From assembly GCF_958298935.1 (NCBI RefSeq), contig NC_084921.1, positions 44,983,001-45,047,000 of the forward strand: a stretch of DNA of 64,000 nucleotides, written 5' to 3'. Each line of letters starts with the position of its first letter. Position 1 is the stretch's first letter. The translations under genes and the position numbers were made by a program. Source of the DNA: Phragmites australis (Eukaryota > Streptophyta > Magnoliopsida > Poales > Poaceae). Of this stretch, positions 20,375-31,683 are shown piece after piece. Under the pieces are notes generated by a model. That model saw only the letters and a program-made list of their open reading frames with translations. It did not search any database and had not been told where the DNA came from.

Positions 20375-22995
20375 TGAAAGGACAATGATGTCGCCTAGAG
20401 GGGGGGGGGGTGAATAGGCGTTTTTACAAAAATTCAACCCTTTCTACCGTTGACCTAAACTTGCAGCGGAATATAAACTAACGAGTTTTTCACAAGAGAA
20501 AAATCTAAATATGCTAGGCTCAACTAGTGCACAATCACCCTAAAGAAGTGTGAAAATTACAATCCTAAGGTGACAAAAATTACTCAATTCTAGCAAGAGA
20601 TATGCAATAAAACTTAAATTAAAAAAGGCTGAAAATACTGTTCATATGCCTGGAATTACTGTTCATCCAGAGTATCCGGTGTAGTCCGGATACTCCGGTG
20701 TGTACAGGTCCGGAAACTCCAGTAAAGTCCGGATTCTCCGGGTTCTGTACAGAACTGAGCCCGAAACTAAATATAAATGATGAGTAGAGAGTTCTAGCTC
20801 AAACCAGGTAATGTCGTGTGTTCCCGGAGATGATTCCAAGTGGATTCACGAAGAACCTACACTCAAATACACACAAACAAGTATATCGAGCAATATACAC
20901 AAAGATTTGAGCAAGAACTTAAAAGTAAGGAAACAAGAGAGGAGACGCAAAAATTTGTTTCCCGAAGTTCGGATTCACCACCGTGAATCCTACGTCTCCG
21001 TTGAGGAAGCTCCAACGAGCCGGGTCTCTTTCAACCGCTTTCCTCTCCAAGCTCGATCACACTTGAGCTCGGTTTCCACTAACTTGATCTCTTTCCTTCC
21101 GGAGGCGAGATCGACCTTCACAAACTTTCCGCGGCTCACCACAAGCACGGGAGCTCACCGGCGACACCTAGCCGGCTAGGAGGATTCACCTCCAAGAGTA
21201 ACAAACGCTTCGAGAACTTCTTGTCAAGAACTCAAGTGCTCAAGATTGGATTTTAGCTCACTTGCACTCAATCTTCCAATCTCTCAATCCAACTCACTTT
21301 TCTTCTCAAATCACACACTAGAATGGAGTGGGAGAGGTTCTTTTGGCTCTAGAAATGTGTTCTTTTCGTGCCCTTCCAGCAGCCCCAAAGGATGGGGTGA
21401 GTGGGGTATAAATAGCCCACTCCAAACAACTAGCCGTTACTGTTTTTGACAGAACTGACCAGAGTATCCGGTGAACACCGGAGTATCCGGCCCTAAATCC
21501 AAATACGGCGTCAGAACGGTCACAGAATGTGTCAGAACTAGCCGTTACGCTCTTTTCTGGACTTTTACCGGAGTATCCGGCCTACACCGGAGTCTCCGGT
21601 CGGCACTTAACCCAGAAAACAGCCCCGGAGACTTCCCGGAGTCTCCGGCCACTCCAGGTACCGGAGTATCCGGACTTCACCGGAGTCTCCGGCCTTTCCA
21701 GGTACCAGAGTATCCAACCTACACCGGAGTCTCCGGCCACAGCACAGCTGACCTCCGAAAAACGGCGATAACTTTTGATTCCGGAGTCCGATTTCGATGA
21801 TTTTGGACTCTATGGAAAGCTTATTCAGAGGGCTACACATCCCAACTGAATTCATGACCTAAAACACATAGGATCAAATTAGGAACACTCCAAAACCCAT
21901 TTTGGACACTTCCGCACTTTCCGCTCTGGATTCTTAACAACAAACTCTCACTTTGGGTTTGGTTGGGAACTCTTGAGCACTGAGACACGACAATTAGCTC
22001 ACGTTGCATCCCTCTTAATAGTGCGGCATACCTATACTCAAATTCAAAGATAAAACTCGTTTGAACCACTTTGAGCATTTGAAAACTTTCAAGTACCGCT
22101 TCTTTTCTTTCAAACCTTGAGGGTTGCTAACTTCCATAAAATCTTCACTCCATCTCTTCTTGATTCTTCATATGATTTATGTGAATCATCCATAGCTTCC
22201 CATAGCCTCGCACGGTCCATCGGCGCAAAGCCTTCACTCGCTCTTCACCACCGCCTTGGTCCTTCGGCGCCAAGCCATTTGCTTGCCCTTCACCACGGAT
22301 GGTCCATCGCAGCTGAGTCTTGCTTGCCCTTCACCGTTTTACCATAGAAAACCACTTTGTATTCGACATCTTCAAGGAATTCACTTTTTCATATATGGAG
22401 TCCACTTTTGTTCTTCACTCTTGGCATATGTGATTTCAATTCAACTTATGCCTTCTTATAGATCCTAACCCCAACTCACTCTCAAGCACAAAGCACATGG
22501 GTTAGTCCATAAAACCTAAATGATAACATTTATACCTTAAGTTACTTGATCTCCACAAGTAACTTATTAGCCTTCATGCATATTGTCAATCTTCATATAG
22601 AACCTAACCCCACTCATTCTTAAACACATAGCACACGGGTTAGTCCATAAAACTCTATTGACAAGTCATACCTTTAGTTACTTGATCTCCACAAGTAACT
22701 TAGCCTTCAAGCTTATTGCTAATCTTATTGAGCTTCTTCTTCTTATGAGCATCACCAAGAGCTCCTTTATTTAGATGCATATTTCTCCTCCATGCATCAC
22801 ATCCGAGCATCACCTAGAGCTCGTTCATCTCGATGTACTTTCAATCTTCCCATTCACCTAGAGTTCATGCATGTCTCTTCACCTAGGCTTCACCTATTGA
22901 ACAACCTACTAACAATCTCAACAACATTGTTAGTCCATATGTATTGTCATTAATTACCAAAACCACACATAGGGGCTAGATGCACTTTCACTCCT
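20370..22995 (-). mobile_element. Solo LTR (Sirevirus-type copia) with 5-bp target duplication
   Basis: The LTR is 20375-22990 (2,616 bp), bounded by TGAAAGGAC... and ...GTGCACTTTCA-type ends (TG...CA) and flanked on both sides by CTCCT (20370-20374, 22991-22995). In the minus orientation it opens with the common grass copia LTR start (TGAAAGTGCATCTAGCCCC) and closes with CACCCCCCTCTAGGCGACA-like sequence. Clusters of CCGGAGTATCCGG/TCCGGTG palindromic motifs lie at about 20665-20740 and 21455-21750. Removing it with one CTCCT makes the host gag frame continuous. Orientation is inferred from the ends; a TATAAATA at about 21406 lies on the opposite strand. Confidence 0.85.
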
Positions 22996-23755
22996 CAGGT
23001 GTGAGAACCACGAGAAGGTGCTCTTCACCGCATCAGCTTCAGGGTGCGGTGGGCCTTCGGGCCATGCACCTTACCAATCATTGGGTATCTTGGGTGGAGT
23101 TCCGCCAGGCATTCTGTGACTTTCATATTCCTAAGGGCCTTATGGAGATTAAGATGTAGGAGTTTATGGACCTCAAGCAAGGAGGCAGATCGGTGATGTA
23201 GTATGTGTAGGTGTTCAACCACCTTGCACAATATGCTAAGGATGAGATCAACACCGATGAGCGGAAGCAATACCGCTTTGTGTATGACCTCAGCTAAGGG
23301 ATGCAAGATCGCCTCTCAGCGCATGAGTTCGCCGACTTCAATAGGTTGTGAGCACCTCCCTCACAATCGAATTCAAGTTGAAGAACCACTACGAGGAGAA
23401 GAAGCGCAAGAGGGTTATATCGCCTTCCATGGGCGCAGGGTCTCAACATGCACGCACGGAGAGTTAGCCTCCTTCATCTCACATGTCGGCTTCAAATGCT
23501 CCACAACCGATGTGGATGGTGTGGTGTCCATCTTTCTCTGCTCCGTAAGGACAACCTCCATGACCCATGGGGTCTCAAGTGAGTGTGACGGGTGGCCCCG
23601 ATGGCCCATGTTACAACTATGGACACATCGGGCACTTCACCCGTGATTGCCCTTACCCGAAGCCGGGAGCCGTGTTGACTGCTCCAAAGCCGCCACCTGC
23701 TCAACCCACTCCACAGTCCTCCTAGACTACACATGTTCCCAAGCGTACCCAAGTG
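22996..23755 (+). pseudogene. Gypsy gag, 3' part with damaged zinc knuckle
   Basis: Continues the gag of 20073 with HEKVLFT, WVEFRQAF, IPKGLMEIKM-like and MQYVQVFNHLAQYAKDEI segments. The frame holds several stops and small shifts. The nucleocapsid CCHC knuckle reads CYNYGHIGHFTRDC at about 23610-23651, with the second Cys replaced by Tyr. No protease, reverse transcriptase or integrase of this element was recognised downstream. Confidence 0.75.
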
Positions 23756-24528
23756 TGCTACACCACCGCCGACCCAAAGGATGAAAGAAATGCACTGGGT
23801 TGGACCTATTCCATCCACGTCTTGATGAAGAAGTTCTCCCAGATCCCAAGCATCATGACCGCAAAGGCATAGGAGGACATGGTGAAGGCGATGAAAACCA
23901 CGACGGCATACATTCTCCAGTGCTACTGTTGTCATGACCCCAACTTCAACCTCGAACTCTTCCGGGAGGGGGTCATAACTGATGGTCTCGTAGCCATAGA
24001 GAGGATGAAGGCGGAGTGCCAAGGGTCAGTGGATTACGTAGGGTCTCTCTTCTAGGTGGAGACCATTGAAGAAGAGTAAACTCTGAACTGTAACTTAGGC
24101 TTGTATTATATATGAATGAAGCTTTTCATTTCTCTGATGAGCTTGTGTCGCCGATGTGGTCGTAGAGTCCCCGAAATGGCTGCCCCTCCTTCTCACTCCG
24201 AGCCTCCGACCACACTTGCCAATGACTCTACTGACCAGCACATTTAGGAAGCGGTGGCCGAGTGTGAACTTAGGTTTGCGATCAAGCGAGAGATTTTGCA
24301 AAGCAATCTTCGAGGTGCGCTGGCCCTATCACCACTTAGTAAAGTGAGGTCTTAGGATAGCCAAGTGAGACTTTGACTAGCTCACCCTTGCACGGTTTGT
24401 GACTTGTTTCTTTGACCAGCTTGTCTAAAGGAGCTGCTCGTGGTGCGGAGAGGCCTGGAGAAAATGACGAGGGGGGAGTACCAGCGGCGGGCGTATTTCT
24501 ATGACCACCTAAGCTGGACATTTACCTC
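23756..24528 (+). other. Unrecognised coding-like remnant downstream of gag
   Basis: Broken frames here do not resemble gypsy pol. A stretch from about 24250 reads EAVAECELRFAIKREILQS, and from about 24420 KELLVVRRGLEKMTRGEY. The latter runs into the solo LTR at 24529 and resumes at 26549. Possibly an extra ORF of a non-autonomous element or captured host sequence. Confidence 0.4.
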
Positions 24529-26553
24529 TGAGATACCAAGTTAAAATGTGCCTTGGTTTATATGTGATGAGTGATTGACAAAGTTGTGGATTTGGTTTGA
24601 TGATTGTTGGATTGCATAAGCATGTAAATGCACTACAATTATGATCATGACTAACTAAAGTTGCAGAGGAAATGGAGTTGGCATGTTTTTCTTTGAGTCT
24701 AGAAAATTGTACATGTCGAATGGTCCGGCGCCTGGGAATTTGAACTCATCGGATAGCCTGGCATTCATATGGTGTACACGCTGGAGCATTTTAACTTAGA
24801 AGAAAAAGTTAAACTACACGCCAGATAGTCTGGCGATGGGCACTGTGAACGCCAGAGCATTTCTTGCAGACAGGCTGCAAGTTAGTTCTGGTGGACTTAC
24901 ATGAGTTGGATGGTTCGACAATGTTGAATATAAACGTCGGAGGGATCGCTAGAGCTTTTCCTACAGAGAGGCTACATAATGACTCTGGGGTGAATGCTAC
25001 TCACACTACTCAGGTCTAAATTGAACAATATGAAGCTAACAACAAAGCTAGAAATATATTGTTCAGCAGCGACCGTGTGAAGAGAACACCAGGCTGTTTC
25101 TTTCAGAGAGGATTGAAAGTTGGATGGTCTAATGGTTTGCACATGCTGGATTATCTGGCACTCACGAGGGGTGCACAGCGAAACATCCGGCATTCACGTT
25201 TTCTCTGAGATATGCTTTGAACTAAGAATTCTGCTTTTGAGCTAACTGCATATGGTGTTAGGATATGTGTTTGCTTGTCTAATGTTGTGCAGGTGATGGA
25301 TGCAACTTGGCAGCCGACGGCAGGATGATCGAGTCCAAGCGGGTTGTTTGGTGCTGGACAATCGAGGATACCGAGAAAAGTCAAGGGTGATCCTAGCTAT
25401 GCACATGGAGGTGAAGCAATGCATGCGAAGAAGGATGAAGATGGTGTGTTGACAAACTCAAGCAAAGGGGTTGCCGGTGCAAGTGACAAGGCGGTCCGAG
25501 GGATCAGAAGTAGAGGAGACTTGCCGGCGGTCAAGATCGCAAGATGGAGTACACGCATTGACATCGGATCATTTGCTTAAGGTGTAAGCAAGTAGTAGTG
25601 AGTCACGCTTTGATAAGCGTGCAAGATGGTTTCGCGGTTTGGCCTCAAAACCGTGGAAGGATGAAGGACACGTGGCATCATCGCGAAGCTATTATTGAGG
25701 CAAAGCTAAGTGATGAAGGCACCACATCCATTGATAGATGGAGCGAAAAATAAACCAAAATACCCCGGTGGTATGTAGGAGGCTATTGGAAGAGAGGGGC
25801 ATTTTGCGAACAAGAAAGCTTAAGGGTTAAGCTACCTCCCTATACCTATAAATAGAGGGGTAGAGCTGTGTGTGAGGTTTGAACCAGCCATAAGAGCCTT
25901 GGAGGGTTTTGAGAGTTTCCACTTGTGTTGTGTGGAGAAGGAGAGAGGAGTGCTTAGTCTATGTTTAGGTGAGAGCTTTTGTGAGGAAAAACAGTTTGTA
26001 ATATGCCAAAAGAAGGTGCTCCTCTGAGCTTAATGAAGAGAGTGTTTTTGCATATGCTTGAGTTTATCTCCTTCTAGTCTCCTGCCTTTGGATCTCTTGT
26101 TTTCCTGCAAGTTCTTAGTGTTTTCTTGTTGATTTTCGTATTCCTAGAGAGCTGCTTATTTTGGGTCGTGTAAGGGGTGTTCTTCTTGCTGCTGGAGGGT
26201 TTATTATCTCATATGAGTTTATCTTGAACCATCCCAACCCTCTAGATCCTTCAACTTGAAGAATCCTTTCTTCCGGCGGCTAGTTCTCTTGTGTTTAGGA
26301 GTTTTTCGTCAAGTTTCTTGATTTCCTTGCGCTATGACTCTTAATATGGTCTTAATAGGAACCTAGTGTTCACATTCATCTAAGAGGGCGATGGTTTCGG
26401 AAGTTTTGCATTTGTTCTTGTCTATCTTGCTTCCGCAAGTGATTTTGAGGTGGGTTGTGTTCCAGAATAAGAGAAGACCATAATTTTTGAAAGAAATTTG
26501 TTAAGGCACCTATTCACCCTCCTCTAGTCACATATCTTGGTCCTACAACCTCG
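24524..26553 (+). mobile_element. Solo LTR (Sirevirus-type copia) with 5-bp target duplication
   Basis: LTR 24529-26548 (2,020 bp) starts TGAGATACCAAG and ends TTGGTCCTACA, flanked by ACCTC at 24524-24528 and 26549-26553. Contains TATA-like CTATAAATAGAGG at about 25850 and the family end ACCTATTCACCCTCCTCTAG. CCGG-type palindromic motifs recur in 24720-25200. The same LTR family recurs as a fragment at 59868-61010. Confidence 0.88.
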
Positions 26554-26708
26554 TTTGATTCGCTACTCTGGGCTGTAGGCATTCAGATCCACCCTACGCC
26601 TAGAGATATCGTGACTGGTCATGTTGAATGGCTCTTGGCGGCTTCCGAGGAGGCGGGTGTGCTCAAGCAGAAGCTTTGCGGTAACATCGGCAACCACCTG
26701 CTTGCGGC
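26549..26708 (+). other. Continuation of the unrecognised remnant
   Basis: Across the target duplication the frame of 24420-24528 continues with FDSLLWAVGIQIHPTPRD and VEWLLAASEEAG for about 53 codons without a stop until the next LTR at 26709. I do not recognise the protein. Confidence 0.4.
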
Positions 26709-27925
26709 TGTAGCATCTAGGTCCCCAGGTAAGTGGTAAGTGTTTAGATGATCAATGACAACCGTATCATTGTGACTAACTTGTGTGTTTTAAAGGGTAT
26801 AGAAAATTTAGTTCACAATGATGAGTGGGTTTCTTAGTCCCTAAGGTGATTTAATGGACGATCAAAGGACATATGTATCAAGATTAAGGATCTTCTAGTT
26901 CTAAGTGCCACAATGAGATGAAGAACACTTGGAGTAGTTTGGTCTCTTTTCTTAGTCTTTTGACCGTACTATAAAGGGGGCTAAGAGTTGTAGCTTGATC
27001 TAGTTGAGTTTAGACAAGGTTGGATGCATACTTTTGAATTTATAGCACTAGGTAGCTTAAAGAACCCATGGTTAAGATGTTGAGAAGTTAGAGCTCAAGA
27101 GTGCTTGAATTGGACGAGCTCAGAAATTTTTTAGTACACCGGATGGTCTGGCGATACCAAAGATTAACACAACGGTGTATTTCTTGTATCAAGGAAAAAA
27201 AATCTTAAGGACACCAGATGGTTCGGTGATTTAAGACTCATTAACACTGGAGTATTTTTGTGTGGTGACGCAGCACAAAAAAGTTGAAGTTCACACCAGA
27301 TGTTTAAACGTATAAAGAAGGCTACGTCAGAGCATTTATTGCAGAGAGAATTTCAGCGAGGTGTTTGAAGAATATGCACGCCGAATGGTCCGGCATGTAC
27401 ACCGGAGTATACGCTGGAGTATTTCTTGTAGAGAAGAATTTCAAAGTCTGGATTTTGTGGTTCTACAAGCTAGAAGATCCGGCGTGATCCCGAAGGCTTT
27501 GCTGGAGTGTTTAACAGGCTTAATGGCTATTGACATATTGTAGTTGGGAGTGGTTGAAAAGGTACACGCCGGATGTTCCGATGTGTGTGAGCATGTGCAC
27601 GTCGGATCTCTCGGCATTCATAGAAAAATGGGGTAGTTGGGCAACGGCTAGATTTGGATCTCTAGCCTATAAATATCCGCTCATGTGGTCCCACTATGAT
27701 CTCTTGCAACCCAGAGGAGCCTATACACTGTGTGTGTCATCAAGAAGTAAGAGAGAGCACTGAAGTGATTTGCAAAGTCCCTAATTGGAAGATTAAGAAC
27801 ATCATTAGTGCATAGAGAGTAGCAAGTGTGCATCTAGCTATAGTTTATACTTGATCTTGATCAAGTGAAGTTATTGGCTTGTTACTCTTGGTGGTTGGCA
27901 ATACCTAGCTGGTCTTAGACTTGAA
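26709..27925 (+). mobile_element. 5' LTR of Sirevirus-like copia element
   Basis: Starts TGTAGCATCTAGGTCCCC and is homologous to 34436-35600. Contains several CCGGATGGTCCGGCG-type palindromes (about 27135, 27210, 27380, 27570) and a TATA-like CTATAAATAT at about 27669. The homology to the 3' LTR breaks off near 27925 and internal coding sequence follows almost at once, so the LTR end, PBS and start of gag are deleted. Confidence 0.8.
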
Positions 27926-27949
27926 ATACAAATATTAAGAACTTGAGCT

Positions 27950-30900
27950 AGCTTATGGTGCCATTGATCTTAGTTTAAATGAACTGCCTACTATTGATAC
28001 TGTTAAGGTCAATGTATCTACTTCTTGTGATGATCTTTTTGACATATCATTCTCATCTTCTTGTGATAATATATTATATTTTAAGACTAACCATGCAAGG
28101 GAGCAAGAGCTCAAAGATGATGTTGCAAATCTCAATTTATGTGTGGCCCAGTTGACTAAGGAGGAGTACAAGCACAAGAAAATTCTTGTGAAGAATGTAT
28201 TGTACTACAACAAGAGAGGTCTTGGATGCTTCACCAAATTGATGGAAAAGATTATCAAGTCATCGGAGATCACGAATTGCTTCATGAAGGAAGTTGGTTC
28301 ATATTACTAATATTATGAAGTCACCAGTCACCATACAAGGGAGTGTGCATTTTCTACTAAACCCCTCCCTACATTGCCTTCTAAATACAAGTCTACTTTC
28401 AATGATAATCATTTTTTATCGTATAAGGTTAAAAGGCAAAGTTATGGCTAAATTCATTAGAACTCAAGCTAAGTACAAGCTTCCTAAGCAACTTTGGATG
28501 CCCAAAGCTCTTGTAACTCATGTCAATGGTACCAAACCTATTTGGGTATCTAAACCACAAGTTTGATCTCTTATGTGTAGGTGAACTACAAGACCGGTGG
28601 TAAGCATTGAATGCTTGATAGTGGATGTACACAATATATGACTAGCAATATAAATATGTTCACCTCACTAGAAGATGAAGTGGGCGATCATGATAAAATC
28701 ACCTTTGGTGATAACTTTAAGGCAAGTGTGGTAGGTTTGAGTAAGGTGGCAATCTCCAATTATCTCTCTATCTTTAATGTTTTTTTAGTTGAGTGTCTTA
28801 GTTTTAATTTGCTTTCTATAACTATGTGACTTAGGCTTTACATGCTTATTTAGTGAGGTTGGTGTTGTCAAAACTAGCAAGAAGCATAATGATCTAATCT
28901 TTAAAGGCTTTAGACATTGACATATCTATCTTGTGAATTTTTTTCTCTAATGAAGCTAGCTTGACAACATGCTTCTTTACCGAGACATCAAAGGGTTGGC
29001 TTTGGCATCGTCGACTTGTACACATTGGAATGAGTCAACTAAAGAAGATGTTTAAAAATGGAATGGTGGTTGGTTTGAAGGAAATGATATTCGAGAAAGA
29101 CAATTTGTGTAGTACTTTCCAAGCGGGGAAGTAATTTGCAAGCTCTCGTCCATAAAAGTCCATGATGTCTACATTAAGTCCTTTGGAGCTACTACACATA
29201 GACCTTTTTGGACCAACAACCTACAAAAATCTTAGTGCTAATCTCTATTACCTTGTCATTGTTGATGATTATACAAGATATACTTAGACTTTCTTTTTAG
29301 ATAATAAGAGCAAGATCGTTGGGATCTTCAAGAAGTTCATAAAGAGGGCTCAAAATGAATCTGAAGACACAATTATGAAGATCTAGAGTACTAACAGGAT
29401 GGAGTTCAAGAATACTCAAGTTAAAGAATTTTGTGATGATAGAGACATCAAGCATGAATTCTCATCAACCTACATCCCTCAATAAAATAACATGATAGAG
29501 AGGAAAAACAAGATATTGATTACGCTTGCAAGAGCTATGTTGGCTGAGTATGGTACACCAGAGAAATTTTGGGCCGAAACAATCAACATAGCGTGTCATG
29601 CATCCAATCGAGTGTATCTCCACCAATTATTAAAGAATACGTCATACGGGCTTTTCATTGGGAGGAAACCTAATATCTCCTACTTTCGGGTGTTTAGGTG
29701 CAAGTGCTTCATCTTCAAGAAAAGAGAACGCCTAGAAAATTTGAGCGTCGTTGTGATATTAGTTTTCTTATTGGTTATACATCTAACTCCAAAGCATATC
29801 GAATATTAAATAATGCCACCGATTTTATTGAGAAAATATGTGATGTGGAGTTTAATAAATCTAATGGCTCACAAGGAGAATGTGTTTCTTGTAATGATGT
29901 AGGTGATGAACCCTTGAGAGACGCAATGAAAAAGATGGCAATTAGGGAGATCAAGCCAAATGAGGAGGATGGAGATGTACCTTCTACTTTCACTTCACAC
30001 ACCTCCGTGGCGCCCTAAGTTGATCAAAATGATGAGAAAGATGATCAACCACTTTCATCACATGATATATATATCTCTCAAGAGGAAGCTCAAGCTCTAG
30101 TTTTTGGACCACCTCAAGATACACCTAAAAAACCACGGGTAAAGAAAACATATATTTCCAAGGATGACCCCATCGACTTGATCATTGAGAGTCCATCTAT
30201 GGGAGTGCAAACACGCTCTCGTCAATATGCTTTATTTTGTGAACATTACTCAATTGTCTTTTGTTTAGAACCCACACATGTAGATGAGTCTCTTAAGGAT
30301 CCGGATTGGGTGATGGCAACGCAAGAAGAACTCAACAACTTCACCGCAATGAAGTTTGGATTCTTAAAGATAGGTCTCAAGACAAGAATGTGATTGGAAC
30401 CAAGTGAGTCTTCCGCAATAAGCAAGATGAGCATAGTGTGATGGTATGAAACAAGGCAAGACTCGTCGCACAATGTTTCACACAAGTTGAAGGTTTGAAT
30501 TTTGGCGAAATATTTGCTCCCATGGCAAGGCTTGAAGCCATACATATCCTTGCATTTGCTTCACATTATAACATTAAACTTTATCAAATGGATGTGAAGA
30601 GTGCGTTCTTAAATTGCTTGATCAATAAACTCATTTATGTTGAACAACCACACAGTTTCAAAGATCCTAGATATCATAATCATGTTTATAGGTTGCACAA
30701 GGCTTTTTATTTACTAAAGCAAGTTCCAAGAGCTTGGTATGAACGCCTATGTGACTTCCTCATCAACCAAGGATTCAAGATTGGGAGGGTGGACACTACA
30801 TTGTTCATAAAGATCATCGACAATGAACTTTTCTCGTGTCAAATTTATATTGATGATATTTCTTTGGTTCAACCAATAAAGAGTCTTGCAAGGAATTTGA

Positions 30901-31683
30901 TGACATGATGTCTAGGGAGTTTAAGATGTCAAGAAATTGAAGGAAAGGAAGTTCATCCTTCAAGAAAATTACACAAAGGACATTCTCAAGAAGTTCAAGA
31001 TGGATGATAGCAAGCCAATTAAGACCTCAATGCCTACTAATGGACATCTCGACATGGATAAAATGGATAAACCAGTTGACCAAAAGTTTTATCATTCTAT
31101 TTATGGGTCACTTTTTTACCTTACTGTATCTAGGCATGATATTATGTTTAGTTTATGTATGTGCGCTCTTTTTCAAGCTAATCCTAAGGAGTCGCATCTT
31201 AGTGTGGTCAAGAGGACCAGAGGCTTGTGGTACCCCAAATGTGCTAGTTTCTTACTCTTGGGTTACTCAAATTCGGACTTTATCGGATGTCGTGTGGATC
31301 ACAAAAGTACTTAGGGTGGGTGCCACTTGCTAGGGCAATCCCTAGTTTCATGGTGTTCTAAGAAGCAAAATTCCGTAGCCTTGTAAACCGCAAAAGCAGA
31401 ATATATAGTAGCTGGAGCATGTTGTGCTCAAATCCTTTATATGAAGCAAACCTTGTTAGACTTTGGTGTTCGTCTAGAGAAGGTTTCACTCCTTTGTAAC
31501 AACGAGAGTGTTGTAAAACTTGCAAACAATCCCGTTCAACAATCTCGCGCAAAACACATTGATATTCGCCATCACTTCCTTAGATATTACGTGGCTAAAA
31601 ATGATATTTCTCTTAGTGGTGTAAGGTCGGAAGATCAATTGACGGATATCTTCAAAAAACCTCTAGAGGAAGCCACATTTTGA
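27950..31683 (+). pseudogene. Sirevirus-like copia gag-pol, decayed
   Basis: Domains in order: late gag (about 27950-28320, with a CCHC-like YYEVTSHHTRECAFS remnant), protease (active site LDSGCTQYMTS at 28613-28645), pre-integrase (WLWHRRLVHIGMSQL, about 29000), integrase (DLFGPTTYKN, MIERKNKILITLARAMLAEY, about 29200-29800), reverse transcriptase (IFAPMARLEAI, YQMDVKSAFLN, IYIDDISL in place of the usual YVDDI-type motif, 30495-30908) and RNase H (SKKQNSVAL-like, LCNNESVVKLANNP, KHIDIRHHFLR, ending 31683). Frames carry many stops (for example PQ*NN at 29483) and shifts. The order PR-INT-RT-RH defines copia. Clearly non-functional. Confidence 0.9.
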
